From contig NZ_CP107785.1 in assembly GCF_036345915.1 (NCBI RefSeq), positions 1-64,000 of the forward strand: DNA of 64,000 bases, read 5' to 3'. The notes under the pieces are model-generated. The model was not told where the DNA came from. It did not search any database and saw only the letters and a program-made list of their open reading frames with translations. Position numbers and translations under genes: made by a program. How positions within the stretch are numbered: position 1 is the stretch's first letter; each line of letters starts with the position of its first letter. The DNA comes from Nocardia sp. NBC_00565. GTDB taxonomy: Bacteria; Actinomycetota; Actinomycetes; Mycobacteriales; Mycobacteriaceae. Below, piece by piece: positions 32,062-38,944 of the stretch.

Positions 32062-32213
32062 GCGCTGTCCGCACTTTCATCATGCTTGGTATGGCCGCGA
32101 TCGTCGTTCTTGCGGTAGCCACTGGGCGTCCCGCCAGTGAGGTCATCGTCTGCGCCTTGGTACTCGCTGCCATGCTGCTCGGGTCCGCCTACCTCGGGAG
32201 GGTGTCCAGATGA
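32058..32213 (+). CDS. Two-pass membrane peptide
   Basis: A 51-residue ORF from GTG with two hydrophobic helices (FIMLGMAAIVVLAVA and VIVCALVLAAMLLGSAYLG) separated by a short polar turn. Function unknown. Confidence 0.65.
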   Translation: MSAVRTFIMLGMAAIVVLAVATGRPASEVIVCALVLAAMLLGSAYLGRVSR

Positions 32214-32611
32214 CGGATGAGCGCACCCGGTTGGCCGAGTACGTCTACAACCTCGGTCACGCCTTGCATTCGATGGCCTGCCATGGCAACCCGCCCCGCA
32301 GCGGGGAGTTGGCGTACAAGCGGATGTCACATCCCCGTCCTGGCGATCTGGTCGTCGAGATCAGCGGGTGGCGTAAGACGTTCGACCCGGACGCGGTCGG
32401 TCGTTTGATCCGCATCGACGGCGACCCCAAGTTAGCTGACCGGTGGGTGATCGAACCGTTGCTGCGCCCTGGTGAGGAACAGGGTTGGGGTAACGCACAG
32501 TTCGTGGCCGTCCCCGATATCGACTCGCTGGATCGGTGGTCGGGGTTGTACGACGAGCTGGAGGCAGAGCGATCCGCTCGCCGTGCCGCCGAGGAAGGAA
32601 CGCAGGCATGA
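32210..32611 (+). CDS. Protein of unknown function
   Basis: A 133-residue protein with a strand-rich core (GDLVVEISGWRKTFDPDAVG; LIRIDGDPKLADRWVIEPLL) and a charged helical end. Resembles short phage hypotheticals; no family certain. Confidence 0.7.
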   Translation: MTDERTRLAEYVYNLGHALHSMACHGNPPRSGELAYKRMSHPRPGDLVVEISGWRKTFDPDAVGRLIRIDGDPKLADRWVIEPLLRPGEEQGWGNAQFVAVPDIDSLDRWSGLYDELEAERSARRAAEEGTQA

Positions 32612-33060
32612 TCGACCCGGACGACCGTATCGCGGAGCTTCGCCGCCTCCAACAGCACTGGCTGCGCGAGAGCGACCGGCAACGTACCGCCGAGATGGAA
32701 GCCGAACTCGCCGCCGTTCCCAAGACCGGCCCGGACGGTATCCCGCTGCCGTCCACCTGCCATCCGTACTACGCGCAGGATAGGGCGCGGGTCCTGTCGT
32801 GGCTGGACGGCACTCTCGGCTACGGCTCGCGCGACCGGCTGACCATTCCGCGGATGCCAGTGCTCAAGGCGGCGGACTTCTTCAAGCCGATCGAACCGCA
32901 GGCGACGTTGAAGACGGACGAGTTGGAGCGCCGCAAGTTCCGGGCTCCCGCCCCGTACGTGGGGGAGCCATACGAGTTGTGGTGGTCCGCTGGGGTGGAT
33001 AGGCGCGGCAGGGCGGTTGCGGGCGAGATCCGGTACGAGTTCCTGGTGGTGAAGCCGTGA
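32608..33060 (+). CDS. Protein of unknown function
   Basis: A 150-residue protein: charged helical start (AELRRLQQHWLRESDRQRTA) and an end with alternating strands (PYELWWSAGVDRRGRA). No family recognised. Confidence 0.7.
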   Translation: MIDPDDRIAELRRLQQHWLRESDRQRTAEMEAELAAVPKTGPDGIPLPSTCHPYYAQDRARVLSWLDGTLGYGSRDRLTIPRMPVLKAADFFKPIEPQATLKTDELERRKFRAPAPYVGEPYELWWSAGVDRRGRAVAGEIRYEFLVVKP

Positions 33061-33227
33061 GCGTTGACGACCAGATCTCCCGCCTGCTGGACGAGACCAT
33101 GGAAATTGCACGGGCAGCGATCGAGAGGCAGAAGACCACACGCTGGGTAGACCTTGTGGCGCAGGGGGATCGAGACGCCTCGAATGCGTACACGCTGGCG
33201 TCGTTGCCGATCAGCGGCAGGAGGTGA
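33057..33227 (+). CDS. Small helical peptide
   Basis: A 56-residue ORF (GTG start) of helical character (QISRLLDETMEIARAAIERQ). Its final codons supply GGAGG for the next gene. Confidence 0.6.
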   Translation: MSVDDQISRLLDETMEIARAAIERQKTTRWVDLVAQGDRDASNAYTLASLPISGRR

Positions 33228-33232
33228 CGGTC

Positions 33233-33622
33233 ATGACCGCATCTGACCCCCTCGCCCGCCTGACCGCTGGCCTGGACCGAGACGAAGCGATAGCGCAAGC
33301 AGCGCTCCGTGATTCGCCGATCATGATGATTCGGACCGGCGAATCGGAGGCGCGAACTGTCATGGTGGATCGCGGCGAATGGGTAGCCCATGGCACAACG
33401 GTGGACTCGTACGCCTCGGTCAGTTTCGACGCAGGCCGACGCGAGGTCGCCGCTCACGCTGCTCGCCAGAACCCGAAGGCGACGCTGGATCGGGTAGCGG
33501 CACTGCGGGAGGCGGTAGGCATCGCTCAAGACCTGATCAAGCCGGGAGAGCCGTACGCGGCCTACAAGGGTGAGCGGCTCCTTGCTGCCCTGGCCGACGC
33601 CTACACCGAGGAGTCCGAGTGA
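33233..33622 (+). CDS. Small protein, first of a tandem pair (DUF6221-like)
   Basis: A 129-residue protein with DPLARLTAGLDRDEAIAQAA at the start and REVAAHAARQNPKATLDRVA in the middle. This layout recalls the actinobacterial DUF6221 family of unknown function. ATG 33233 has GGAGG nine bases upstream. The neighbour at 33619 is a paralogue. Confidence 0.65.
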   Translation: MTASDPLARLTAGLDRDEAIAQAALRDSPIMMIRTGESEARTVMVDRGEWVAHGTTVDSYASVSFDAGRREVAAHAARQNPKATLDRVAALREAVGIAQDLIKPGEPYAAYKGERLLAALADAYTEESE

Positions 33623-33978
33623 CTGCCGATGATGCGCTAGCCCGCCTGACAGCTGGGCTTGCAGAGGACGAACAGATCGCGCGAGCGGCCGACGACTTGC
33701 AGGAAGACAGCGGCTGGAGCTTCAGCCCGACCGCAGGAACGCGCGGCTTCACCATCCACCCGCACATCGGCCACATACATGAGGTACAGGCAGCCGAACA
33801 CGTCGTCCGCAACGGCCCTGACCGCTCCCTGCGCACGGTAGAGGCGATACGGAAGGCGCTCCGTCTACACGGCGAGGCGGAACGCGATTCAGCCCTGTCG
33901 GATCGAGACGCCGGGTTTGAGGCTGGAGTGTATGCCGCCCTGGAGATGTTGGCCGGTATCTACACCGAGGAGGGCTGA
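33619..33978 (+). CDS. Small protein, second of a tandem pair (DUF6221-like)
   Basis: A 119-residue paralogue of the preceding protein (DDALARLTAGLAEDEQIARA; AAEHVVRNGPDRSLRTVEAI). It ends LAGIYTEEG, matching LADAYTEES of the first copy. Function unknown. Confidence 0.65.
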   Translation: MTADDALARLTAGLAEDEQIARAADDLQEDSGWSFSPTAGTRGFTIHPHIGHIHEVQAAEHVVRNGPDRSLRTVEAIRKALRLHGEAERDSALSDRDAGFEAGVYAALEMLAGIYTEEG

Positions 33979-33979
33979 C

Positions 33980-34159
33980 GTGGCTGACGTAGGTGGACTG
34001 TATGCGCTGCTGGTCCTTCATTTCCCGCGCGACATGATGGATGAGGAAGGCCGGGAGTGGCAGGAGTGCACGTGCGAGTTCCGGTTCGAGGAGCCGGAGG
34101 AATGGGCGCAGCACATTGCAGCTCAGATCGCCGCCGAGCCCGCCGAGGAGAAGGGGTGA
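33980..34159 (+). CDS. Small acidic protein
   Basis: A 59-residue acidic protein from GTG (WQECTCEFRFEEPEEWAQHI). One CTC cysteine pair. No family recognised. Confidence 0.6.
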   Translation: MADVGGLYALLVLHFPRDMMDEEGREWQECTCEFRFEEPEEWAQHIAAQIAAEPAEEKG

Positions 34160-34350
34160 GCGAAATGTCCGACGACCCCTGGATCTCAGAGTGGATGGAT
34201 GAGTTTGATGACGCGCTGGGATGGGCGGACCCGGTGGCGCCGCATGTTGCGGCAAAGCTGGCAGCACTCGGTTACATTCCGCCGAGGGGAAGTTCCACGG
34301 CGAAGGGCGCGAACGACCTGTACACCGAGCCCGCCGAGGAGGAGCCATGA
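34156..34350 (+). CDS. Small acidic protein
   Basis: A 64-residue protein (GTG 34156; ATG 34165 is also possible) with DDPWISEWMDEFDDALGWAD. Function unknown. Confidence 0.6.
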   Translation: MSEMSDDPWISEWMDEFDDALGWADPVAPHVAAKLAALGYIPPRGSSTAKGANDLYTEPAEEEP

Positions 34351-34634
34351 GCGTCACAACCATCGGTGCAGTGATCGCCGTGAGTCCACTGGTCCTGCTG
34401 CTCATAGCCGTGATGGCGATGGGCGCCTCCACCTCCGACGGCCGCTGGGGTGCACTGTTCGTGTTCGGCGCCACGACCCTGACGATGATCCCGATCATTA
34501 TCGGCTTGGCGGTCGCGGGGAATCCAGCATGGGTCGTGGGCGTGTGGGTCACGGTCGGGATTGATCTACTGGTTGCGGTGATCATCGCCGTGATGGCCCG
34601 CGTAGAGCACGTGCGGAAGGGGTCGAGCCAATGA
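34347..34634 (+). CDS. Three-pass membrane protein
   Basis: A 95-residue protein with hydrophobic segments near residues 6-26, 36-56 and 61-83 and a basic end (ARVEHVRKGSSQ). No lysis motif; function unknown. Confidence 0.7.
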   Translation: MSVTTIGAVIAVSPLVLLLIAVMAMGASTSDGRWGALFVFGATTLTMIPIIIGLAVAGNPAWVVGVWVTVGIDLLVAVIIAVMARVEHVRKGSSQ

Positions 34635-34930
34635 GTGCATCGGAGCACTGGTCCAAGGCCGAAACCCTCATGGCCGAGCACCAATACCTCACCGCCGCCG
34701 AGATCGCGGACGAACTGGCCAGTGCGGGCTACATCCTCACCGCCGACCGAAACGCGGTCGCGGAAGAGATCACCGCCCACGATGCCGTCTACGCACGCGA
34801 AGACTTCGACGCGGACTGCAAATGCGGGAAGTGGTTGGAGGACGACGCGTACGAGTGGCCCGATCACATCGGTTCTGTGCTCGACCAGTGGATCACCGAG
34901 GCAGGCAACAAGGGAAGGTCGGACGCATGA
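34631..34930 (+). CDS. Small protein of unknown function
   Basis: A 99-residue acidic protein with DADCKCGKWLEDDAYEWPDH, a single Cys pair, and a helical N-terminus (LTAAEIADELASAGYIL) of winged-helix flavour. Confidence 0.65.
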   Translation: MSASEHWSKAETLMAEHQYLTAAEIADELASAGYILTADRNAVAEEITAHDAVYAREDFDADCKCGKWLEDDAYEWPDHIGSVLDQWITEAGNKGRSDA

Positions 34931-35187
34931 TGATTGAGAAGGCATGGGAGGCATGGTTGCGTGCGGTGAGAGCCATTGTCTTGGTTCTGGTCGTTGTCGG
35001 GTTTCCCGTGATGACATTCATCGCGGTACCGGCCGCAGTCGTTAAAGTGTTCATCGAGGCGGGGGCGTGGTCGCTGCTGGTCGCAGTGCCGCTTACCTTG
35101 CTGCTGTGGACGGCTGCAGCGGAGGCGTTTCTGTCGCTGCGTGGCGGCGCGAGTTCTACCCCGACCGACGGAGGATCGACACCGTGA
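34927..35187 (+). CDS. Two-pass membrane protein
   Basis: An 86-residue protein with hydrophobic helices near residues 16-42 and 47-70. Its last codons fall in the repeat that begins at 35143. Function unknown. Confidence 0.65.
   Translation: MMIEKAWEAWLRAVRAIVLVLVVVGFPVMTFIAVPAAVVKVFIEAGAWSLLVAVPLTLLLWTAAAEAFLSLRGGASSTPTDGGSTP
35143..35186 (+). repeat. Junction repeat, copy 1
   Basis: Begins GGCG GCGCGAGTTCTACC and continues CCGACCGACGGAGGATCGAC to the start codon at 35184. A close copy precedes the gene at 35798 and a shorter one lies at 36681. It carries the ribosome-binding GGAGGA. Confidence 0.6.
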
Positions 35188-35486
35188 GCGAAGCCTTAAC
35201 CGAGTTGGAGCAGCGCGTCACCGCGAAGCTGTATGCAGCTCTCCCGCAGTGGGAGCTACCCCCGGACCCGCTACAGGATCCTGCGGAGTTCTGGCGCCGT
35301 GCCGTCGAGGAGGCGGATGTCCCACCGCTGCCTGATGACTGGCCGCAGTTCCCGCGCGAGCAGTGGATCACCTACCCGGCCCGCCGCGCCTACGCTCTGC
35401 TCCTGGCGGACAACGCCATCGACCACGGCTACCTCTCCGAGGCCGGCTTCCTCGTCCAGTACGGCGGCAAGGAGCGCATTTCGTGA
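35184..35486 (+). CDS. Protein of unknown function
   Basis: A 100-residue protein (GTG start) with ALTELEQRVTAKLYAALPQW and DDWPQFPREQWITYPARRAY. Its opening resembles that of the protein at 35798, which follows the second copy of the same junction repeat. Confidence 0.65.
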   Translation: MSEALTELEQRVTAKLYAALPQWELPPDPLQDPAEFWRRAVEEADVPPLPDDWPQFPREQWITYPARRAYALLLADNAIDHGYLSEAGFLVQYGGKERIS

Positions 35487-35716
35487 GCACAGCGACTTAC
35501 GACCCGTCGACCAACTCGACTCCAGTGTCGGAATGGCTGACCACCACCTTCCCCGAGGCTGACCCGTGCCAACTCGAGTCGGCGGCGGCTGTGATGGAGA
35601 TGGGAGCCGGGCCACTGACGGTCGAGTCTCGGCCAGGGCAGTTGATCGTCCACGCCAGCCTGCCTGTAGGGAACGGTGTCGTGATCGGACTGGGGACCAA
35701 CGATGTCATCTGGTAA
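35483..35716 (+). CDS. Small protein of unknown function
   Basis: A 77-residue protein from GTG, strand-rich at its end (GQLIVHASLPVGNGVVIGLG). No family recognised. Confidence 0.6.
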   Translation: MSTATYDPSTNSTPVSEWLTTTFPEADPCQLESAAAVMEMGAGPLTVESRPGQLIVHASLPVGNGVVIGLGTNDVIW

Positions 35717-35751
35717 CCCAGAACAGCGTGTGCTGGACCATGGACCCGATC

Positions 35752-35800
35752 GGCGGCTCGAGTTCCACCCCGACCGAAACGTAGGAGGATTGACGACATG
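35752..35800 (+). repeat. Junction repeat, copy 2
   Basis: GGCGGCTCGAGTTCCACC then CCGACCGAAACGTAGGAGGA, ending at the ATG of the next gene. It matches copy 1 in all but a few positions over about 44 bases, allowing a small gap. Confidence 0.6.
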
Positions 35801-36673
35801 GCGCTGGCATCGAGAGCGTTCCGGGCAAGGATGGAGGCGATGCTTCGGCAGCACTTGGCGGAATGGCAGATCCCCGAAGACCCAATGGACGCCAGTCGGT
35901 GGATACATGCGGAGACCGTGCCGGGCGACGACATCGACGCTCTCGTGGTCGATCAGATGCGCGACGGAGAGCCCGCCACAGGCTACGACTTCAATGACCC
36001 CACGTTCCCGGTGTGCCCTCATCCTTGGTGCGGTGAGCACTGGCATGGGCTGGCGATCACACGCCGCATGCGGCAGATGCGGGCCCGTGGCGACATCGAC
36101 CCCGACTATCGGTACGTCGACGACAACTCCGAAGTCCTGTGCCCGGGGTCGTTGTTCGAGGGCGAGTTCGAGCCGCCATCCATGCCAGTAGCCCAACATC
36201 TGGGCGCACCTGTTCTGATCAACGAATCCGACTACGCACTGCTGGGGACACCGGATCGGGACACGCTGTACATGATCGTTCCCGAACCGACACCGCGACC
36301 TGTCCCGATGGACGACGTCACACCTCCGGAGTCCGGGCAGTGGTTCGGAGAGGTATGGACGCTCGCCCGCGAGTTCCGACTACGTCCGCTCCACGATCTG
36401 ATGCACGGGATCCTCGCCGACGCTGACCTGACGTGGACCCCGCGCGATGGCTTCAGTTCGAATGATCCGCTGGCACCTGAGCGGCCGGACGCGTTCGTCG
36501 GCGAGATCTACACCCCAGGCGGAGACAACTCCAACCCGGAGACGATCCGCATCGAGCGCGGTGACCGAGTGGGGTGGCAAGGCTCGGATGGGGTGCTGCA
36601 TCAAACGGTGGTGAACGACTTCACGGTGACACCATCCGGGGAGTGGACCTTCATGACCAGCCCGCTCGAGTAG
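35798..36673 (+). CDS. Large early protein of unknown function
   Basis: A 291-residue protein with TAGGAGGA before its ATG. The N-terminal third resembles the product at 35184. A CPHPWCGEHWHGLAITRRMR motif may bind metal. The end (ETIRIERGDRVGWQGSDGVL) is strand-rich. It is the last gene before the terminator at 36805. No known family. Confidence 0.7.
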   Translation: MALASRAFRARMEAMLRQHLAEWQIPEDPMDASRWIHAETVPGDDIDALVVDQMRDGEPATGYDFNDPTFPVCPHPWCGEHWHGLAITRRMRQMRARGDIDPDYRYVDDNSEVLCPGSLFEGEFEPPSMPVAQHLGAPVLINESDYALLGTPDRDTLYMIVPEPTPRPVPMDDVTPPESGQWFGEVWTLAREFRLRPLHDLMHGILADADLTWTPRDGFSSNDPLAPERPDAFVGEIYTPGGDNSNPETIRIERGDRVGWQGSDGVLHQTVVNDFTVTPSGEWTFMTSPLE

Positions 36674-36680
36674 GGCGCGT

Positions 36681-36708
36681 GGCGGCTCGAGTTCCAACCC
36701 GCCACCGC
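36681..36708 (+). repeat. Junction repeat, truncated copy 3
   Basis: GGCGGCTCGAGTTCCAACCC followed by GCCACCG, matching the first 25 bases of the repeats at 35143 and 35752. No gene follows it, so it may mark a deleted gene. Confidence 0.5.
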
Positions 36709-36804
36709 GTATCGTCGTAGACGCCACGTGTGGTGCACAGCTGAGTCGATGTCGCAATCTCTCCGGGCTGAAACCATCGGAAGTCGCACATGCTGCGGCG
36801 GATC

Positions 36805-36840
36805 CTAAGGCCACCCCTTTCTAGCGGGGGGTGGCCTTAG
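36805..36840 (+). terminator. Strong intrinsic terminator
   Basis: CTAAGGCCACCCC (36805-36817) is perfectly inverted at 36828-36840 with a 10-base loop, followed by CTTGTTTCTC. It ends the long early operon and separates it from the Y RNA-Ro60 cassette. Confidence 0.85.
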
Positions 36841-36867
36841 CTTGTTTCTCGGGGACGCGTAAAGGAT

Positions 36868-36916
36868 CGCGCCGTAATCTCACATGTCCTGCGGGCATGT
36901 CAAGAAACTTGGCGCG
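36868..36916. other. Nested inverted repeats
   Basis: CGCGCC (36868-36873) pairs with GGCGCG (36911-36916) and inside it ACATG (36882-36886) pairs with CATGT (36896-36900). It may be an operator or folded RNA leader upstream of the Y RNA. No gene lies here. Confidence 0.35.
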
Positions 36917-36947
36917 CGTGGATCAAGATCAGCAATCGACACGGCAG

Positions 36948-37030
36948 CAAATGTTTTGGTCGGCTGAAGGATGAGCCGATAGAGTGGGCTTTGCTTCCGT
37001 TGCCGAAGGCTCGGCGTTACTTCACATTTG
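36948..37030 (+). ncRNA. Possible second structured RNA
   Basis: CAAATG (36948-36953) and CATTTG (37025-37030) could close a three-way junction with hairpins TCGGCT/AGCCGA (36960-36979) and GCCGA/TCGGC (37002-37015). Many bacteria encode two Y RNAs beside Ro60, so a second small RNA is possible. Only base complementarity supports this; no promoter is convincing. Confidence 0.3.
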
Positions 37031-37046
37031 GGATGAGATCCGTACG

Positions 37047-37078
37047 TTGAGCCGCCTTCATTTCTCGGGAGCTACAAA
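37047..37078 (+). promoter_or_regulatory. Possible Y RNA promoter
   Basis: TACAAA at 37073-37078 is a fair -10 element that would start transcription near 37085, the first paired base of the Y RNA stem. TTGAGC at 37047-37052 is a -35 candidate, but the 20-base spacing is too long for a strong promoter. Confidence 0.35.
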
Positions 37079-37082
37079 CTTC

Positions 37083-37240
37083 AGAACGTGATGTCCGTTG
37101 CCGAGACGGTGGTTACTTCGCCTTGTAAGCGGGGTGGTCGCGGGTTCAAATCCCGTCATCGCGCCCAGTGCGTGATGTAGCTCAGCTTGGTAGAGCACCT
37201 GCGTCACCTTCGTCGCCTCATTCCTCGGGCATCACGTTCT
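37083..37240 (+). ncRNA. yrlA: Y RNA with permuted tRNA-like module (YrlA type)
   Basis: A 15-bp terminal stem joins 37083-37097 to 37226-37240 (one G-U pair); its TGTCCG strand recalls the GGUCCGA strand that Ro60 recognises in animal Y RNAs. Inside lies a circularly permuted tRNA: T-arm 37140-37156 (loop TTCAAAT), then an acceptor-like 8-bp hairpin 37157-37177 closed by CCAGT, then U8 and a canonical D-arm 37180-37196 (GCTC, AGCTTGGTA, GAGC), and an anticodon-like stem 37198-37202/37129-37133. Bacterial YrlA RNAs have this permuted tRNA mimic and guide substrates to Ro60 and nucleases. The Ro60 gene follows at 37277. Confidence 0.85.
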
Positions 37241-37249
37241 CGGTTTGCA

Positions 37250-37273
37250 GTTCCCCGTTGCCGAGAGGGGAAC
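37250..37273 (+). promoter_or_regulatory. Hairpin over the Ro60 ribosome-binding site
   Basis: GTTCCCC (37250-37256) pairs perfectly with GGGGAAC (37267-37273). The 3' arm contains the G-rich Shine-Dalgarno sequence of the Ro60 gene. It could hold Ro60 translation in check or mark the end of the Y RNA transcript. Confidence 0.5.
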
Positions 37274-37276
37274 GAT

Positions 37277-38875
37277 ATGTCGAAGTTCAATACGCGCACC
37301 GCATTTCCGGTCGGGCGTGGACCCATCGCCACCGAAACTCAGCCGTCAGGTGCTACCTTCCAAGGTGCGCCAGGATTCGCGCGAGACGAGAAGTCTGAGC
37401 TTTTCTTGCTCTCGGTGTCGAACATGGTCGGGGAGAGCACGTTCTATGAGAACGCCACTGATCGCGATGACCGCTTCACCGGCTTGGTGCGTGCTGTCGC
37501 TGCCGCTGATCCCGATTGGCTGATTCGGTTCGCTGGCTGGCTGCGCGGCACCGCGAATATGCGGTCGGCGTCGCTGGTTCTCGCCGCGGAGGGCACGAAG
37601 GCGCTCCTGGAATCCAAGCAGCTCGGTTCGCGGAAGCTGATTGGCTCGGTGCTGCAGCGCGCCGACGAGCCCGGAGAGTTCCTCGCCTACTGGCGGACTC
37701 ATTTCGGCAGCAAGTTGCCGATGCCGGTAAAACGTGGTGTCGCCGATTCCGTTTCGCGGCTGTACACCGAGCGGAACATCATCAAGTACAACGTCGCGGG
37801 CAAGGCGGTGCGGTTCGGCACGGTCGTGCACGCCACGCACCCGAACCTGACGCCAGTCCTGCGCTACCTGCTCTCGCTGTCGAAGGTGTCCGACGTCGAC
37901 ATCCCAGATGAACTGGGGCTGCTGCGCGCGAATGCCGAGTTCGTGAAGTCCACGCCTGAGCAGATCAAGGGATGGGCGCAGAACGGATCGCTTGCCGAGC
38001 ATCTCCGCACTGCGGGCATGACATGGGAGGCCGTGCCGTCGCTGGTGAACGGCCCGTGGACTCGGGAGCTGTGGGAGTCGATCATCCCGTCGATGGGCTA
38101 CATGGCGCTGCTGCGGAACCTGCGCAACCTGGATCAGGCTGAGGTGTCGGATGTCGTGGCCGCGACGGTAGCGGCCCGGCTGGCCGACCCTGAGCAGGTA
38201 GCGAAGTCGCGGCAGTTCCCGTTCCGGTTCTACGCCGCCCACAAGAACGTCGGTTCGCTGCGGTGGGGTCATGCCCTGGAGACAGGATTGCGGCATTCGC
38301 TGTCGAACGTGCCCGCTCTGACCGGCCGCACTCTGGTGCTGGTTGATCAGTCACCGTCGATGTTCCCCGGCCCGTACTACGCGGGGGATGCCAGCAAGAG
38401 CGACATCGTGTTCGCGGAGAAGGCGGCACTGTTCGGGTCCGCGCTGGCATTGCGCTGCGACCACGCCGACCTGTACGGCTATGGCTTCCGCAGTTACCCG
38501 GTGCAGTTCCGCAAGGGTGACGCAGTGCTGAAGACGATGGAAAAGTTCCATGTCGACGACGGCACCGACACGTTCGGAGCATTGCAACGCCACTACGCCA
38601 ACCATGATCGGGTGGTCATCGTCACCGACGAGCAGACCGCAGTCAACCGGCAGATGGCCGATCCGTACCTGCGTCGGCAGTACGGCCTGGACAAGCTGGG
38701 CCCGTTCGGAGCGCTTGTCCCGGCGCATGTTCCGGTGTTCACCTGGAACCTGTGCGGCTACCAGTACGGCCATGCGACCGGCCCGAACTGGCACACCTCA
38801 GGCGGGCTGACCGATCAGGCGTTCAGCATGATCCCGCTCATCGAGCAAGGGCGCGACGCTGACTGGCCGTTCTGA
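37277..38875 (+). CDS. rsr: Ro60/TROVE-domain RNA-binding protein (Rsr)
   Basis: A 532-residue Ro60 orthologue. The N-terminal 330 residues form the TROVE HEAT-repeat ring that binds Y RNA and RNA ends (FAGWLRGTANMRSASLVLAA; VLRYLLSLSKV; YMALLRNLRNLDQ). The C-terminal VWA domain has an intact metal site: Asp357-Ser359-Ser361 in LVDQSPSM, Thr432 and Asp451. In bacteria, Ro60 with YrlA tethers PNPase for structured RNA decay or handles damaged RNA. The ATG at 37277 follows GAGAGGGG. Y RNA upstream and RtcB downstream form one cassette. Confidence 0.93.
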   Translation: MSKFNTRTAFPVGRGPIATETQPSGATFQGAPGFARDEKSELFLLSVSNMVGESTFYENATDRDDRFTGLVRAVAAADPDWLIRFAGWLRGTANMRSASLVLAAEGTKALLESKQLGSRKLIGSVLQRADEPGEFLAYWRTHFGSKLPMPVKRGVADSVSRLYTERNIIKYNVAGKAVRFGTVVHATHPNLTPVLRYLLSLSKVSDVDIPDELGLLRANAEFVKSTPEQIKGWAQNGSLAEHLRTAGMTWEAVPSLVNGPWTRELWESIIPSMGYMALLRNLRNLDQAEVSDVVAATVAARLADPEQVAKSRQFPFRFYAAHKNVGSLRWGHALETGLRHSLSNVPALTGRTLVLVDQSPSMFPGPYYAGDASKSDIVFAEKAALFGSALALRCDHADLYGYGFRSYPVQFRKGDAVLKTMEKFHVDDGTDTFGALQRHYANHDRVVIVTDEQTAVNRQMADPYLRRQYGLDKLGPFGALVPAHVPVFTWNLCGYQYGHATGPNWHTSGGLTDQAFSMIPLIEQGRDADWPF

Positions 38876-38881
38876 CACCAG

Positions 38882-38910
38882 GCCGGGCTGCTGCGATGTG
38901 GCGGCCCGGC
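38882..38910 (+). other. Hairpin between Ro60 and RtcB genes
   Basis: GCCGGGC (38882-38888) pairs with GCCCGGC (38904-38910). No T-run follows, so it may tune read-through or mRNA processing between the two genes rather than terminate. Confidence 0.4.
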
Positions 38911-38944
38911 TTGGAACACCTCACCTTCGGAAGGGATCCCCCTG

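Noticed and set aside
35703..36191. A 162-codon frame overlapping the gene at 35798
   Set aside because: It lies in another frame of a well-supported gene; only its first codons fall between genes, over the junction repeat.
37087..37167. A conventional tRNA-Thr (anticodon TGT) ending in CCA
   Set aside because: Acceptor ends CGTGATG and CATCGCG could pair and a TTCGC/GCGGG anticodon stem can be drawn, but the D-arm would be abnormal. The permuted fold uses a canonical D-arm downstream and a 15-bp outer stem, and explains all parts better.
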